This document shows positions 35,926 through 48,186 of a DNA stretch of 64,000 nucleotides, in pieces. The stretch's first letter is position 1. Every line of letters begins with the position of its first letter. The stretch lies in NCBI GenBank assembly GCA_029990175.1, contig JARKIP010000028.1, positions 8,806,501 through 8,870,500 on the forward strand. Reading direction: 5' to 3'. Made by a program: the position numbers and the translations under genes. Under the pieces are notes generated by a model. The model saw only the letters and a list, made by a program, of their open reading frames with translations, was not told the DNA's origin and did no database searches. The stretch is from Petunia secreta (Eukaryota; Streptophyta; Magnoliopsida; Solanales; Solanaceae).

Positions 35926-38420
35926 ATGACATGGCTATTTTGGAATGTCAGGGGCCTTAACAAGAGGTATAAGCAGAAGGAGCTGAGGCACTATATGAGG
36001 GCAAAAAATATTCAATTAGCAGGCCTCATTGAGACTAAAGTGAAAGAGCCTAATGCTGTAAGGATACAGAAGAAGGTTGTCCCTGACTTCCAAGCTGAGC
36101 ATAACTACCAGCATGCTCAGGATGGTAGAATATGGTTATTATGGGATGACATGACCTATGATATGACTATCAGAATGAAGCAAGACCAGTTAATTCATTG
36201 TCACCTCAAGAGAAGGCATGATAATTGTGAATGTGAGCTAACAGTAATATATGGGCATAATAGCCAAGAGAAAAGAGGTTCTTTATGGGCACAGTTGGAG
36301 ACCTTGAGTAGAGGTATCAGCAAGCCTTGGCTCATTTGTGGAGATTTTAATGCAGTCCTAGCCCCTCAGGATAGGCTCTATGGTAACCCTGTCACAAACT
36401 CAGAGATCAAGGAGTTTGGTGACTGTTTGCAGCAGCTGAACCTGACAGAATTGCCATGGAGAGGGGAATACTATACCTGGAGTAATAACCAACAAGGGGG
36501 AGATAGAATCCTGAGTAGAATAGACAGAGCATTTGGAAATAGAGATTGGATGATGCAATGGGGGCATGTATTTGTGGAATATGATCTCCATTATTTCTCA
36601 GATCATGCTCCAATGCTGATGTCTGTTCATCATCATAAGAGAAATATCAGAGTCCCTTTCAGGTTCTTTAACATCTGGAGTGAACATAAAGATTCCTAAA
36701 CCTAGTAGCAGAAGTATGGCAGAGTGATTTGAGTATTTATAAGATGCAGAATATCTGGTACAAACTAAGGGAGCTGAAAGGCAGCCTTAAAAAGCTGAAT
36801 AGAGAGCATTTCTGGGTATAACAAAGAAGATTGATCAAGCTAGAAGAGAACTAAAGGCAATTCAGAAAGCTATGCAAAGCCAATATTCAGATGAATTGGT
36901 TGAAATGCAAAGAAATACCTAATGCAATGTGTAACTTTCGTGAGCTACTCTATCCTAGTGAATGGGGAGGCTACAGAACCTTTCCAGGCAGCTAAAGGAC
37001 TAAGGCAAGGGGATCCCATTTCCCCTACCTTTTTGCTATAGCTATGGAATATTTTAGCAGAATACTAAACTCACTCAAGGACAACAAAACCTTTAAAGCT
37101 CATCCTAGATGTGCAAAGCTGGGGATCACTCACCTTAGCTTTGCTGATGATTTGTTACTATTTGTTAAAGGAGAAGCTACTGCAGTAAAGTGCCTACACC
37201 AAGGATTCCTCAAGTTCTCTGCTGCTTCTGGTCTGCAAGCTAACCTAAGTAAAAGTGTTGTATATTTTGGGCGAGTCAAAGAAGATGATAGGGACCTTAT
37301 AATGCAGCAATTGGGTTATGCATTAGGGGAGTTACCATTCAAATACTTGGGTATCCCTCTTTCCACAAAGATGCTCATAATGCTACAGTGGAAACCCCTC
37401 ATCAGTAAGATAATAGCTAGAATCACCTCTTGGACTGCAAGGAAACTGTCTTATGCAGGGAGAGTCCAATTGGTTCAATCAGTGCTGTTTGGGATTCAAG
37501 CCTATTGGGCTCAAATGTTTGTGATGCCAGTCAAAGTAGTTAAAGTTATTGAAGCACACTGTAGGAGTTATGTCTGGTCAGGCTCTAATGTAATCACAAA
37601 GAATGCACTGGTGGCATGGGACAAAATCTGCTCACCTAAAGCTTCAGGTGGCCTCAACCTTGCTAACTTGAGGATTTGGAATAGAGCAACAATTGCCAAA
37701 CAATACTGGGACATTGCATTAAAGAAAGATAGACTGTGGGTAAAATGGATTCATACTTACTATATCAAGAACCAGCCTGTGGAGAATTGCTTAATACCTG
37801 AACAAGCTTCTTGGATGGTGAAAAAGATTCTGGGGGCAAGAGAAGATGCTCAAAAGTTAATGCTGCCAACTAGGCTAAACAAGAGTGTTACTAGGCAGAT
37901 CTACTATAAGCTACTTGGTGATATACCTACTGTTAGTTGGAAAGGCTTAATGTTCAGCAATGCAGCTAGGCCAAAATCCAAGTTTACCATGTGGCTTTCT
38001 CTACAAGGGAAGCTGTTGACCACTGATAGGCTTGTCAAATGGGGGATGACCATGGATAGACAGTGTCAACTATGTAACAAGCAAGAAGAAAGTAATGAAC
38101 ACCTCTGGGTGCATTGTGCATATACACAGGCACTATGGGATATAATATGGCTTTGGTTTCAGGTAAAGGAGCTGAAAACAACCAATTGGATGCAACACTT
38201 GCAGTGGATCACTAGTAGAAGTAAAGGTAAGACTGCTGCAGCTCAGTTATTCAGGATGATATATGTTGAAGTAGTCAAAGAAATCTGGAATGAAAGGAAC
38301 TTGAGGACATTTGAACACAAATGCAAGGAGGTGGAGCAACTGGCTAAGCAAATTGCTATTATATGCTGCACTCGAGCCCCATCCAAAGTCCAGAATATAT
38401 TGACTAAATGTGTGTTTTAG
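35926..38420 (+). pseudogene. LINE ORF2 (endonuclease, partial RT, zinc-binding tail), broken
   Basis: Residues 1-257 from the ATG at 35926 form an AP endonuclease/exonuclease-phosphatase domain with WNVRG at the start, LICGDFNAVL in the middle and SDHAPM near the end, all expected catalytic motifs. The frame stops at 36699. Fragments continue to about 36920, where coding jumps to VNGEATEPFQAAKGLRQGD, so roughly the first half of RT is missing. From 37044 an intact frame carries FADDLLLF (RT catalytic motif) and, near 37930-38150, a zf-RVT-type region (KFTMWL ... CQLCNKQEESNEHLWVHC). The enzyme would nick and copy at the target site; this copy is dead. Confidence 0.9.
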
Positions 38421-38643
38421 GAGTCCCACAACTTGATCATGGTGGAACTTGTGCATTAGTGCAGCTGCTATTTCTAATTTGTAATGCTAGAGGATAGCTT
38501 AATAAGTAGTTAGAGGCAGTTTTAGTCGTTAGTATAGTCCAGATATCGAGCTAAGTAGGCTGTGGTAGCTTACTTGTGATGTAATTCTCAACTTGGTGAT
38601 TAATAAATACTCTATTAACTAACTACCAAAAACATGCAAACTT

Positions 38644-41024
38644 GAGTAATTAATAGTATATGTTATAATATGTTAAAATATATTAATATTGTACAATTAT
38701 CACTGCCAGTATATACATTTTTCTGATTGCGAATAAGAAAAAGAAAGAGGAAATACTTATCTCTAATATGTGAAATTTTAATTTTGCACTCCTTCACACG
38801 ATCAGAGTTTCCGACAATTTAAGAGAAAAGAAGCCCAGATATTAATACTTGAACACCCTTTTAGACGTGTATGATGAAGTATAGTTTACTTCCTCTAACG
38901 GCTTTATTTTATTATTTTGACGAAGTTATTCTTGATTTCCAAAGGAAATATAAACATGTAACATGAGTCCAAATAAAAAAGAAGGCCATAATAAGCCCAT
39001 ATCGTGTAAGGAAGATGAAAAGTTGGAGTCCACCTTTGACAAATTTATTCTTTGTTTGGCATGTGAAGAGTTTCCAAAATGTTAGCTTCAAGAAAGTGAG
39101 ACGAAATAGGAAGTTGACTTTATACAAATTTTTTTAAAAAAAAATGTTAAAAAATGAAATTCCAATATTTATTAAATATACCAATTTGACATTCACTACA
39201 AAAAGGAAGAGAGAGGGACCCTCGCTTAGCATGTCATTGGAATCTATTAAAAGTGTTGTACGCAAAGGTGAAATTTTGAGGATAAGCACGAGTCCATGAC
39301 TTAGATATAAAGAAGTTATCCTTGAAAGGAAACTAAGGATAATAAAGAATGTTCAGAATTTATATTTTATTACATATTTCTGGCCTTGTTGACCAAAACA
39401 AAAGAATTAAAGTTCCTTATTCATTTTGGAAACCCTGCAGGCTAAAGCATGACAGTAGTTTTTAGTATGCAAAAATTTGAAACCCCCCTCTGCCTAATAA
39501 AAGGTACCAGTAGTTCTTCATAAACCAAAAGTTCAAACAAGAAGGTACGAGGAAATATAAAAGGAGACTTTAACTACCATACATTGATTGATACCTCTTC
39601 CAGATTAAAGCAAGTGTTGTTTTTAATCAAATCAATTTGATAATAATTAACAATTTAAGAAATCAAGAATGCATCAATTATTGTTTTCAAAGTTACCCTT
39701 GCTTCAATAAATGATTTAAATTAAAAGAAACAAATTTAACCAAATAAGATATAAAGGGTAAACTTAGATCCTTGCAAGTAATACCGTTAGAAGGTTTTTT
39801 TTCTTATTGATCATTCGTTAAAACCTTAAACAACACTTGCTATGGATTAGAGGGAGTAAAATTTTAGTACTATCTAACAATCTCATTTAAAATGTAATCA
39901 GATATAATATAAGTTTTATAATAAGAATTTAATTTATGTATAATGACTGTAATTTTTTTTTACAAAGTCAACAAAGGTTAACTTGAGGGATTTGATTTAG
40001 GTAGTGTTTGACTAAGCTTATAAACTGGCTAAACAACTAATTATTCATATAAGTATTTGGTAAATATTATAAGTGCTTATGAGCCAAAATGAGGCATAAG
40101 TCATAACTCATAAGTTGATCACTTTGCAGTTTATAAATACTTCTAGTTTGATCAAGACTTTTTGAAACTTGTGATCATAAATAGACCATATAAGTGGTTA
40201 TAATTCTTTTGAAACTCGTGGTCTTAAATGCATCACCCGTCCCAGTTTATGTGTCTGTTTAAAAAAAGAATGACATCATTCTATATTTGGTAACAATTTA
40301 ACTTCAAATTACTATTTTACCCATAATGAAATGATTTTACAACCACACAAACATCTATATCTTATTTTAGACTACACGTTTTGAAAACTCCCTAAATATG
40401 ATCACATTAAATATCATTTTCAAAATATAATTTTCAACTCCGATCCCTCATACTACATTTGTCATTTGTCCTACTTATTAAAATACTTGTAAATTTACAG
40501 TTTTTGCCGACGTTTTAGTAATTTTGTACTTATTCACGCTTTTTAACCAAACACACCAACTGTTTATTACTACATATGTTCCACAAAGGATGATATAATT
40601 GGGTTTCGAGAGTTAAATTATTTTAATTTTGAGCATAAAATTTGGACATAAGCATCTTAATTGAAACAACATTTATATATTTGGAAACCACCTAAAAAGC
40701 ACTATAAGTTACAATAAATAATTCAAAAATATTTTTAAAAAATATAAAAATATTGCGATTAAAGAAAAACGTGTGTGACCATCGAAATCTGAATCATGTA
40801 TCTTTTGTGGAACAGTATTAGTTTCAACTTTTTCTTAATTACATAATTGTTTATTTATAAAATTAACTTTAACACTTCAAAATACCTTTCAACACTAAAT
40901 ACGTATTTACCACTTTAAATAGGCTAACTTAAACAAGCTCTTCGTACCTCTAGAGTGATGCCTGTTTGTATCAATATCCAACAAAGGTTTCAGCCCTTCA
41001 AAGGAAAAGACTGTTTAGTATTAT
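38644..41024. other. Upstream region of the NPF gene, AT-rich
   Basis: No coding frame of note. A possible decayed inverted-repeat element lies at 40001-40558 but is not supported well enough to list. Confidence 0.5.
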
Positions 41025-41032
41025 TATAAATA
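41025..41032 (+). promoter_or_regulatory. Probable TATA box of the NPF gene
   Basis: TATAAATA stands 222 bases before the start codon in a stretch that changes from AT-rich to CT/CA-rich leader-like sequence. This predicts a transcription start near 41060 and a leader of about 190 bases. It is inferred from position and sequence only. Confidence 0.5.
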
Positions 41033-41126
41033 GGAGAGCCACTTGCTTCATTTTCAGCACAAATCTAAAGAGCACAAGACAACTTCTTCCCGCGCCTCTT
41101 AGTTTTCTCACACAACAACAGTGCAT

Positions 41127-41171
41127 ATGTGCAGGCAATACCAGCAAGGCTACCCATCTCTTTCTAGTTAG
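41127..41171 (+). CDS. Upstream open reading frame in the NPF leader, 14 codons
   Basis: The frame ATG TGC AGG CAA ... AGT TAG encodes 14 residues (MCRQYQQGYPSLSS) inside the predicted leader, 82 bases before the main ATG. The context around its ATG (GCATATGTG) is weak, so scanning past it is likely. Whether it is translated or regulatory is unknown. Confidence 0.35.
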   Translation: MCRQYQQGYPSLSS

Positions 41172-41253
41172 TTTTATTTTCTTGATAAACAAATAAAAGC
41201 ATATATATATATAGTCTTGTTTTATTGGAAGGAAGTGAACTAATTAACTATTA

Positions 41254-44200
41254 ATGGAGATGGAGACAGCTAGAGACAAAGGAGATAACATTGTTGAAGA
41301 GAATAGTGTTGATTGGAGAGGAAGACCTTCAAACCCCATTAAACATGGTGGAATGAAAGCTGCTGCCTTTGTTCTTGGTACGTAATACTAAGTTTACACT
41401 TCATCCTTTTCTCTCCTTGTTTTTTTGGTCATCTTTGTTCTTGTTCCTCTTCATGAGTTAACTCTGTCAATTATTTGATTTGTTGTTTTAGATAATGTCA
41501 TGACTAGCTAGCTAGCTTGTTTCATTTGTCCCCTTTGTATCTATGTCTATTACTATTATGTTGTTTTTTTATGTATTGAATACATAAGTTATGGTAAACA
41601 CCTTTTGATATATGTTAATAATTATGAATGCAGGGTTGCAAGGATTTGAGATAATGGGAATAGCAGCAGTTGGGAACAACCTCATAACATATGTGATAAA
41701 TGAGATGCACTTTTCATTATCAAAATCTGCAAATACAGTGACAAACTTTATAGGGACAGTCTTTCTCCTTGCACTGCTTGGAGGCTACCTTTCCGACTCT
41801 TTTCTTGGTTCCTTTTGGACCATGCTCATCTTTGGATTTGTCGAACTTTCGGTATATATATTTACATATTTTTCTATGTCCTTTTCTCTCCAATTCTATT
41901 CTTTTAGTCTTTTTCCTTTTTGTCTTTTTCTACCCCTTTCTAATTTTATTGCTACAATAAATTGCTTTTAGTATCCAAATTTCTCTTGACATTATTGTTC
42001 TGAAAAACGAGCATTTAATAGTATTTGGTTAAGTATTGGATTAGTCACCACTTCAGAAGAAAAAAAAAAAACCTTGAGACCAAGAGTTCATCCAACCCTC
42101 CAAATATAACTATATACTTCCACTTATTATATAAAGCTAAAGACTTAATAGCTTACGTAAAAATTCTTTTACATAATCAGTATATAGAAGCTAAACTTTG
42201 TTGTTTTTCACTTTTAGGGCTTCATATTACTGTCAGTTCAAGCTCATCTACCACAGCTAAAACCACCAAAGTGCAACAACATGCTAACTGATCATGGAGA
42301 TCAATGTGTTGAGGCAAAGGGTTTCAAAGCTTTAATATTCTTTTTGGCATTGTATTTGGTGGCATTAGGAAGTGGTTGTGTGAAACCAAATATGATAGCT
42401 CATGGTGCTGACCAATTTAATCAAGACAATCCAAAGCAGTCAAAGCAACTTTCCAGATATTTTAATGCAGCATATTTTGCATTCTCTATGGGTGAACTTA
42501 TTGCACTAACAGTTCTTGTTTGGGTCCAAACACATTCTGGAATGGATATTGGCTTTGGTATCTCAGCTGCTGCTATGGCTATGGGATTAATCTTCTTAGT
42601 TGGTGGAATTCTTTTTTACAGAAATAAACCTCCTCAAGGAAGCATTTTCACTCCCATAGCACAAGTAATTAATCAACTCAACTTCCCTTATAAGATTCTT
42701 GTTTTCATGATTCTTCTTTTCATTATCAGTATAATTTGGATTTCTTAACTTATATAAACTGAAGTGTACTTTGGATAATCAGAAAGTTTAACATGTTAGT
42801 TATTTTTATCATGTTATATATAATGTTTATAATAGATATTCACCTATATACATAACTCTTTAGGTTACATGATTTGTTACATATCTTTTATTTATCAGCG
42901 TGTAGAATTTTCAATGATTTTTTGTCAACTAATTTCGGGAATACGACCCAAGTTTTTGTTTTTCTTTTTTCACTTTTTTTTTTTTCCTTCTTTCATGTTT
43001 GACTTCTGTTCTCATTTAATATTACTAGGATGTCTAATAATGATCATGAGTGACGACTAAAATTGAGTTTGCTGCCGGTTTCTATTTTTTAGTGCAATTT
43101 TTGTTAATCTTTAATATATACTATGTTTGAATCCACATACATATGCAACTTTCGGTTCTGAGTCATATTCTAGGAAAGAGCTCTTTGTCGTCATTATTAA
43201 GGCCCATATTTTACATGCATTTGTCGGAGGATTTGGCATCTTCCCTATTTGTACCCTCTTCAACCCCCCACCCAAAAAAAGAACAAATATAAAAAACCCC
43301 TAAAAGAAAAATATGACAGAAGAATAAAAAAAATGAGAGCTATTCAAGAAATAGTAGTCTTAACTATTCTTATTTTATTGTTAATGCCAGGTTTTGGTGG
43401 CTGCATCCGCGAACAGAAAGTGTATTTGTCCATCAGATGCACGTATGCTTCATGGAAGCCACACCATCAAGGTTCCTAATAATGTCAATGATCCCACCAT
43501 GTCTCATGATAGTGGTGTTCTTCTTCACACCAATCGATTCAGGTACATGTTATCATATTACTATAAGATTTTCTTTTTATAATTATAAAATTTTCGACGG
43601 TTAGTGATACATGATTCGAAATTTAGTAAATATTGAATCACTTTCTTTAATCCTTTTCACTTAAATATTAAATTTTAACCTACGACATATTTGAACTCAT
43701 GATGTGCGCCTAACTTCATATCATATGCCGTGCTCTTATTAGCTAGTATAGCAATGCGCTTGGGTCTATTGTTATTATAATGTCTCAAAGAAACTATATG
43801 TAAGCAGTGATATATCTTTATGTAGTAGGAATTCGTCACTTACTATACGGCATAGTTTGTTCAGTAACTATTTAAGCCATAATCATAGTTTAGCACCTAT
43901 TTTGGCATATTCCACCTCACTAATTGTGTAGAGAAGTCATCCTCATGTGATTTTAGTTTGTGACACACTTTAAAATGGAGGATGCATGAGGCTGAAGCTG
44001 TATTCTTTTTCCTTTTTTTTCTACAGGTTCTTGGACAAAGCTTGTATAAAAGTGCAAGATGGAAATAACACAAAAGAGATTAGTCGATGGAGACTTTGCA
44101 CAGTAACACAAGTAGAGCAAGTCAAGATCCTTATTTCAGTCATTCCAATCTTTGCTTGCACTATAATTTTCAATACCATTTTAGCACAACTTCAAACTTT

Positions 44201-44977
44201 TTCAGTCCAACAAGGAAGTGCCATGAACACTAAGCTAACTAACAACTTCAATATCCCTCCAGCTTCCCTTCAATCAATCCCTTACATCATGTTAATTTTC
44301 ATTGTCCCTCTCTATGACACGTTCTTTGTCCCATTCGCGCGAAAATTCACCGGTCATGATTCAGGTATTGCAAAACGTTCAATTTCTCATCTAAAAGCTT
44401 AAACTATTGGAGAAAAATATGAGATTAATTAATTTATGTCTCAACAGGTATCACCCCTCTGCAACGTATAGGTCTTGGTCTATTTTTGGCCACTTTCTCC
44501 ATGGTCGCAGCAGCGTTAATGGAATACAAAAGGAGAATTTCAGCAGTGAACGAAAATAAAACCTTGTCAATATTTTGGATCACCCCACAATTCTTGATTT
44601 TTGGATTATCTGAAATGTTCACTGCAGTTGGACTAATTGAATTCTTCTACAAACAATCCTTAAAAGGGATGCAATCATTTTTAACAGCCATCACTTATTG
44701 TTCATACTCATTTGGTTTTTACTTAAGCTCAGTTCTTGTTTCATTAGTGAATAAGATCACTTCATCAAATTCTTCATCACATGGTGGCTGGCTTAGTGAC
44801 AACAATCTCAACAAAGACAGGCTTGATCTTTTTTATTGGTTGCTAGCAGTGCTGAGTTTTCTCAACTTCCTCAATTATCTATTTTGGGCTAGATGGTATT
44901 CGAAAAATCGATCTTCATCAGCCACACCACAGCAAGATTTTAATTCCAAAGTTGTTGGAGATGATAATATAGCTTAG
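41254..44977 (+). CDS. NRT1/PTR family (NPF4-type) transporter
   Basis: Exons: 41254-41377, 41634-41851, 42218-42664, 43391-43542, 44027-44364, 44448-44977; all introns GT-AG, 602 residues, a normal NPF length. It is a plasma-membrane-type 12-helix MFS protein with the long polar loop after helix 6 (about residues 245-290). Sequence character (DWRGRPSNP, HGGMKAAAFVLG, QGFEIMGIAAVGNN, SGCVKPNMIAHGADQF, SWTITPQFLI-like helix 10) fits the NPF4.3/4.4/4.5 group. Family members move nitrate, abscisic acid or other anions with protons; the substrate here is unknown. The helix-1 ExxE[R/K] motif is Q44-x-x-E47-I48. The helix-4 lysine (VKPN) is kept. The position of the NRT1.1 nitrate-binding His356 is Leu (NTILAQ). 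The conserved proline before helix 11 is Leu498 (QSLKGM). Start: first ATG; a second at codon 3 is possible. Confidence 0.93.
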
Positions 44978-47244
44978 TGATATTAATTACTATATATGTA
45001 CTTCTAGCTAGGGGGATAATATATATTTTCTATAATCTAATTAAGGAGCCAATGGCAATAAGGATATAACTCTAAATGGGAGATGATTGTAATCTGTAAA
45101 ATGTGCGTACAAAAATCCCACTAATCATGGAGGTTATTCTTATTGGCTGGTTATATTGAACTACTTGTCTATATGCTGATTGGTCATCTAAACTATAACG
45201 AGAAATAAGTTTCCATAAGAAGTGAATTTAATGTGCTGAAAATAAGACCGATACCTGCTACAATCAATTAGAAATGTGTTATTAGTACCAAAATTCTTTA
45301 CGGTGTTGATTTATCCGTGTGATCTATAGGTTTTTCGGTAGAGCCCTTCCCAGTATACTACTGTGTAAGATTGTATATTTTGCCCACCAAACTGTCATTT
45401 TTATATATTTTTTTGAAGTAAAAGAAAAACACTATTTATAGTGGTATAAAACACACTCAATTACCTGTTTGAAGAAAAGGTCAAAAGGAGGTGCCCTTTT
45501 CAAAGGTTCTTTTAGTCGGTTCCTCTTAGCCTCTCTGACTTTTAGGAAGTTAGGTAGCATACAAATTACAAGATTCAATGTATGTCTCTAATGATAAATA
45601 GACATGCAGAAAATTGAGCAACTATATTCACATTCTTTTGACAAGAATGGCATAAAAAATTCAATATTAAAATTTGAAGTTTCTAGCTTTGGGTTCTTAT
45701 GATTGAACTTACTACACTTCATGTGAGTCCAAAGTTTAGTATTGTTGAAATTTAATAAATTTTAATTTCTATGTTTCGCACAAAAAACTCAAGTTCAGTT
45801 GAACCAATGCACCATCTGTCACAGTTTAAAGCAAATCTAACTTCTATATACTGCATAGTCATGGAACATCATGAAAGCATATATACCAAAAGTCAAAAAG
45901 AGAAGTGACAAGGCAAGGTGGGGCTTCTTTGGGAGGGAAGGGAAAAGTAGAAACATAGATACTTCAATGGAAAATCTAGTAAGCCGTGAAAATGATGTCC
46001 TTGATTATTTTTACTGTTGTTTCCTCAATCATTTAGTCTTCTCCAATGAAACATGTCTCAAACATGTTTTGGTGTTGGTGTTGGTGCTAGGCTCTCCCTT
46101 TTAAATCCTAAAACCACTGCTTCATTGCTCATCAATATATATACTAATATTAACAAAAAGGGTTGCAATGGCCCCTCAATTCATTATTTTCTTATTTATG
46201 CATAAATTATGGTTCCGTCCTTTCGATCATCATATATATTATAGTTTTTAGTAATATAACTGCTATCAATAGATATTAATTCTTTCCAATTACTTATAAT
46301 GATTCTCTTTCCTTGAAGGAATGGATAAACCTAGCCCAGATTTAGAGAACTATGTCTAGTTAAGTAATTTCGCAGGCGTCCTTCCCATGCAAGTGTATTC
46401 TTTGGTTAAATACTTCCATATTGCATTAAATGTCACAATCAAGGGCCTACTTAAGCTTGCAACACAGGAATTTGTGGAGTAGAATCAGTCAGTGAAACAA
46501 ACCTATTCTAAGGGAAAATACAACATTAATTTGCAGAATTTACTGTAATCAAGAAGGAAAAAACGAGCTTTTATTGTTGAAGACGAGTGCCATGCCAATT
46601 TCCATAAACTGTGCAAAATTTTCTTACACAGAAATAGGTCTACTAAAAAATACTCTTAGAGTAAATATTCTTACATCATAGTGTAACGGGTTGAATTGCG
46701 TTCATAGTGAAAAAATTGTTACATCGTATGTGTATATAAGTTAATGCACCACCAATTACAGTGACTATTTATGAATTTCATTGATTATCGTGGATCGGAT
46801 GATGTTACACATTGTTACTAGTGTTCGTTTGTTGAAGGACAGCTCGATGGACATGCTTTGAAGGGATATTCCTACCTACAAGCCAAAGTACTTAGGCCCC
46901 TTTCGCGTGCTCAAGTGAATAGGAAGGTGACAAAGATGTTTAAGTAGATTGATTCAATAACTCAAGAGTTGGATATCCACATACCTGAGCAGCAATCTCC
47001 TTAGTTTAATACTGGAAAAAGGGTTTTGTTACTAGTTCCCTTCTACGGCAAGAACGAGAAGAAAAGAACTGTTTTGACAAACCTTCAGTACTGAGTTAAG
47101 AATACAGAGAGACAAATAGGGGCATTTAGATGATTAGAATTGGAAGTTTGACAGGGTAGTTGGTCTTCTTCATGGGAAAAGCAAGCAGCACAGTATCCCA
47201 TAATTTCACCCGCTACATTTACCGTTAAACCATGCCCTCGGAGT
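44978..47244. other. Intergenic region downstream of the NPF gene
   Basis: The first few hundred bases are the probable 3' UTR. The rest is AT-rich with no assignable gene. A short phrase near 46877-46915 (KPKYLGPFRVLK, then a stop) resembles the end of a Ty3/gypsy integrase but is too short to list as an element. Confidence 0.5.
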
Positions 47245-47388
47245 GCTCATCAGCTTTGTTTCAATACAGAAAAGTATTGACATCTCAGCTTTGACAATTA
47301 TCTCCAAACAGACACCGCTCATCAGCTTTGTTTCAATACAGAAAAGTATTGACATCTCAGCTTTGACAATTATCTCCAAACAGACACC
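47245..47388. repeat. Perfect 72-bp tandem duplication
   Basis: Two identical 72-base units (47245-47316 and 47317-47388) begin GCTCATCAGCTTTG and end CAAACAGACACC. Because 72 is a multiple of 3, an open frame runs through both, but it resembles no protein. Identity of the copies implies a recent event or an assembly artefact. Confidence 0.95.
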
Positions 47389-47837
47389 ACCTACTATCTA
47401 TACATCAAAATTCTACCAGCACCAAGAAAATCCATCATATCCATTGTCGGGGCCACACTTCTTACCCATCACCAGAGATCCCAACAACGGGAGATACACT
47501 CTGAACAAATAATGTGCATTTATTCAAGGAATAGCAGCAGCTATCAACGTCCCTTAATTTCCTACGTCCCCTAATTTCCTTGTTCGGATGAATGGCATCG
47601 GTGGAGTCTAAACTCTTTGGCCCCGACTCAAACCTATCAGTTTGTTACCTAATATTCAACAGAAAGACAACACATCACCTTTCTCTCTGCCATCGCATCC
47701 AATATTTGCATGACTATCTGGAAAACTTATCTAGCATACCTTTGAGACTAAGCTCTAGGCGATCCTGAGCACATCATAATCCTCAGATGTCAAAATGAAT
47801 GGGAAACTTAAAGATTGAGATAACTATGAGTCATGTC

Positions 47838-47975
47838 TAAGAGGCATTGCTCTAATGGCCAAGCACCTCTACCATCAACCGGTAGGTTGAAACTTCAAGT
47901 CACATTGAAGGGTAACCGGGACCACTATAATTCCTTCTACAAGGGGGAGAGGGAAGAAATATTTGTTTTTTAAAA
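47838..47975 (+). mobile_element. tRNA-derived SINE-like element
   Basis: Box A-like TCTAATGGCCAAGCACCT starts at 47851 and box B-like GGTTGAAACTTC is at 47885-47896. A GGGGGAGAGGGAAG body and a T-rich tail (TTTGTTTTTTAAA) follow. The layout matches Solanaceae tRNA-derived SINEs. It lies about 200 bp past the SPF30 stop codon, so it could fall in that gene's 3' UTR, antisense to it. Confidence 0.5.
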
Positions 47976-48186
47976 GATAACTATGAGTCAATCCAGTAGA
48001 GCAATAAAATCAAAGCATTGTTGATACATGACAAAAGCCTAAAAAAAAAAAGGAGACTCGAGAATCCTGGCCAAATCACCAAGAACACTGTACTAAGGAA
48101 AAACATCTGTTTATATATCGGTAGGGCACATTCTAAACCTAAGGAAGAGATCACCAACGGTCTTGCAAATCAACAGGGACCAAAAC

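Larger units (their letters stand above)
35702..38643 (+). mobile_element. L1-type LINE (non-LTR retrotransposon), 5'-truncated and internally deleted
   Basis: Flanks AACATGCAAAACTT (35702-35715) and AACATGCAAACTT (38631-38643) are a 13-14 bp target duplication with one A indel, bounding a 2.9-kb insert. Inside are the tail of ORF1, a complete-looking AP endonuclease domain, and an RT that has lost its N-terminal part. Transcription would be from an upstream promoter now missing. The 3' end has only a short A-rich tail (CCAAA) before the duplication. Confidence 0.88.

Noticed and set aside
40001..40558. Possible MITE with GTGTTTGACTAAGCTTATAA and ...TTAACCAAACAC ends
   Set aside because: The ends match poorly as inverted repeats and no target duplication is visible.
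41438..41446. TTCTTGTTC in NPF intron 1, similar to a mycorrhiza-responsive MYCS core
   Set aside because: Nine bases are expected often by chance, it lies in an intron, and no P1BS-type site was paired with it.
46870..46920. KPKYLGPFRVLK phrase like a Ty3/gypsy integrase C-terminus
   Set aside because: Only a dozen residues before a stop, with no neighbouring domain, LTR or primer site.
47243..47512. 89-codon open frame over the 72-bp duplication
   Set aside because: Its length comes from the in-frame duplication, no family is recognisable, and no splice or promoter evidence supports it.
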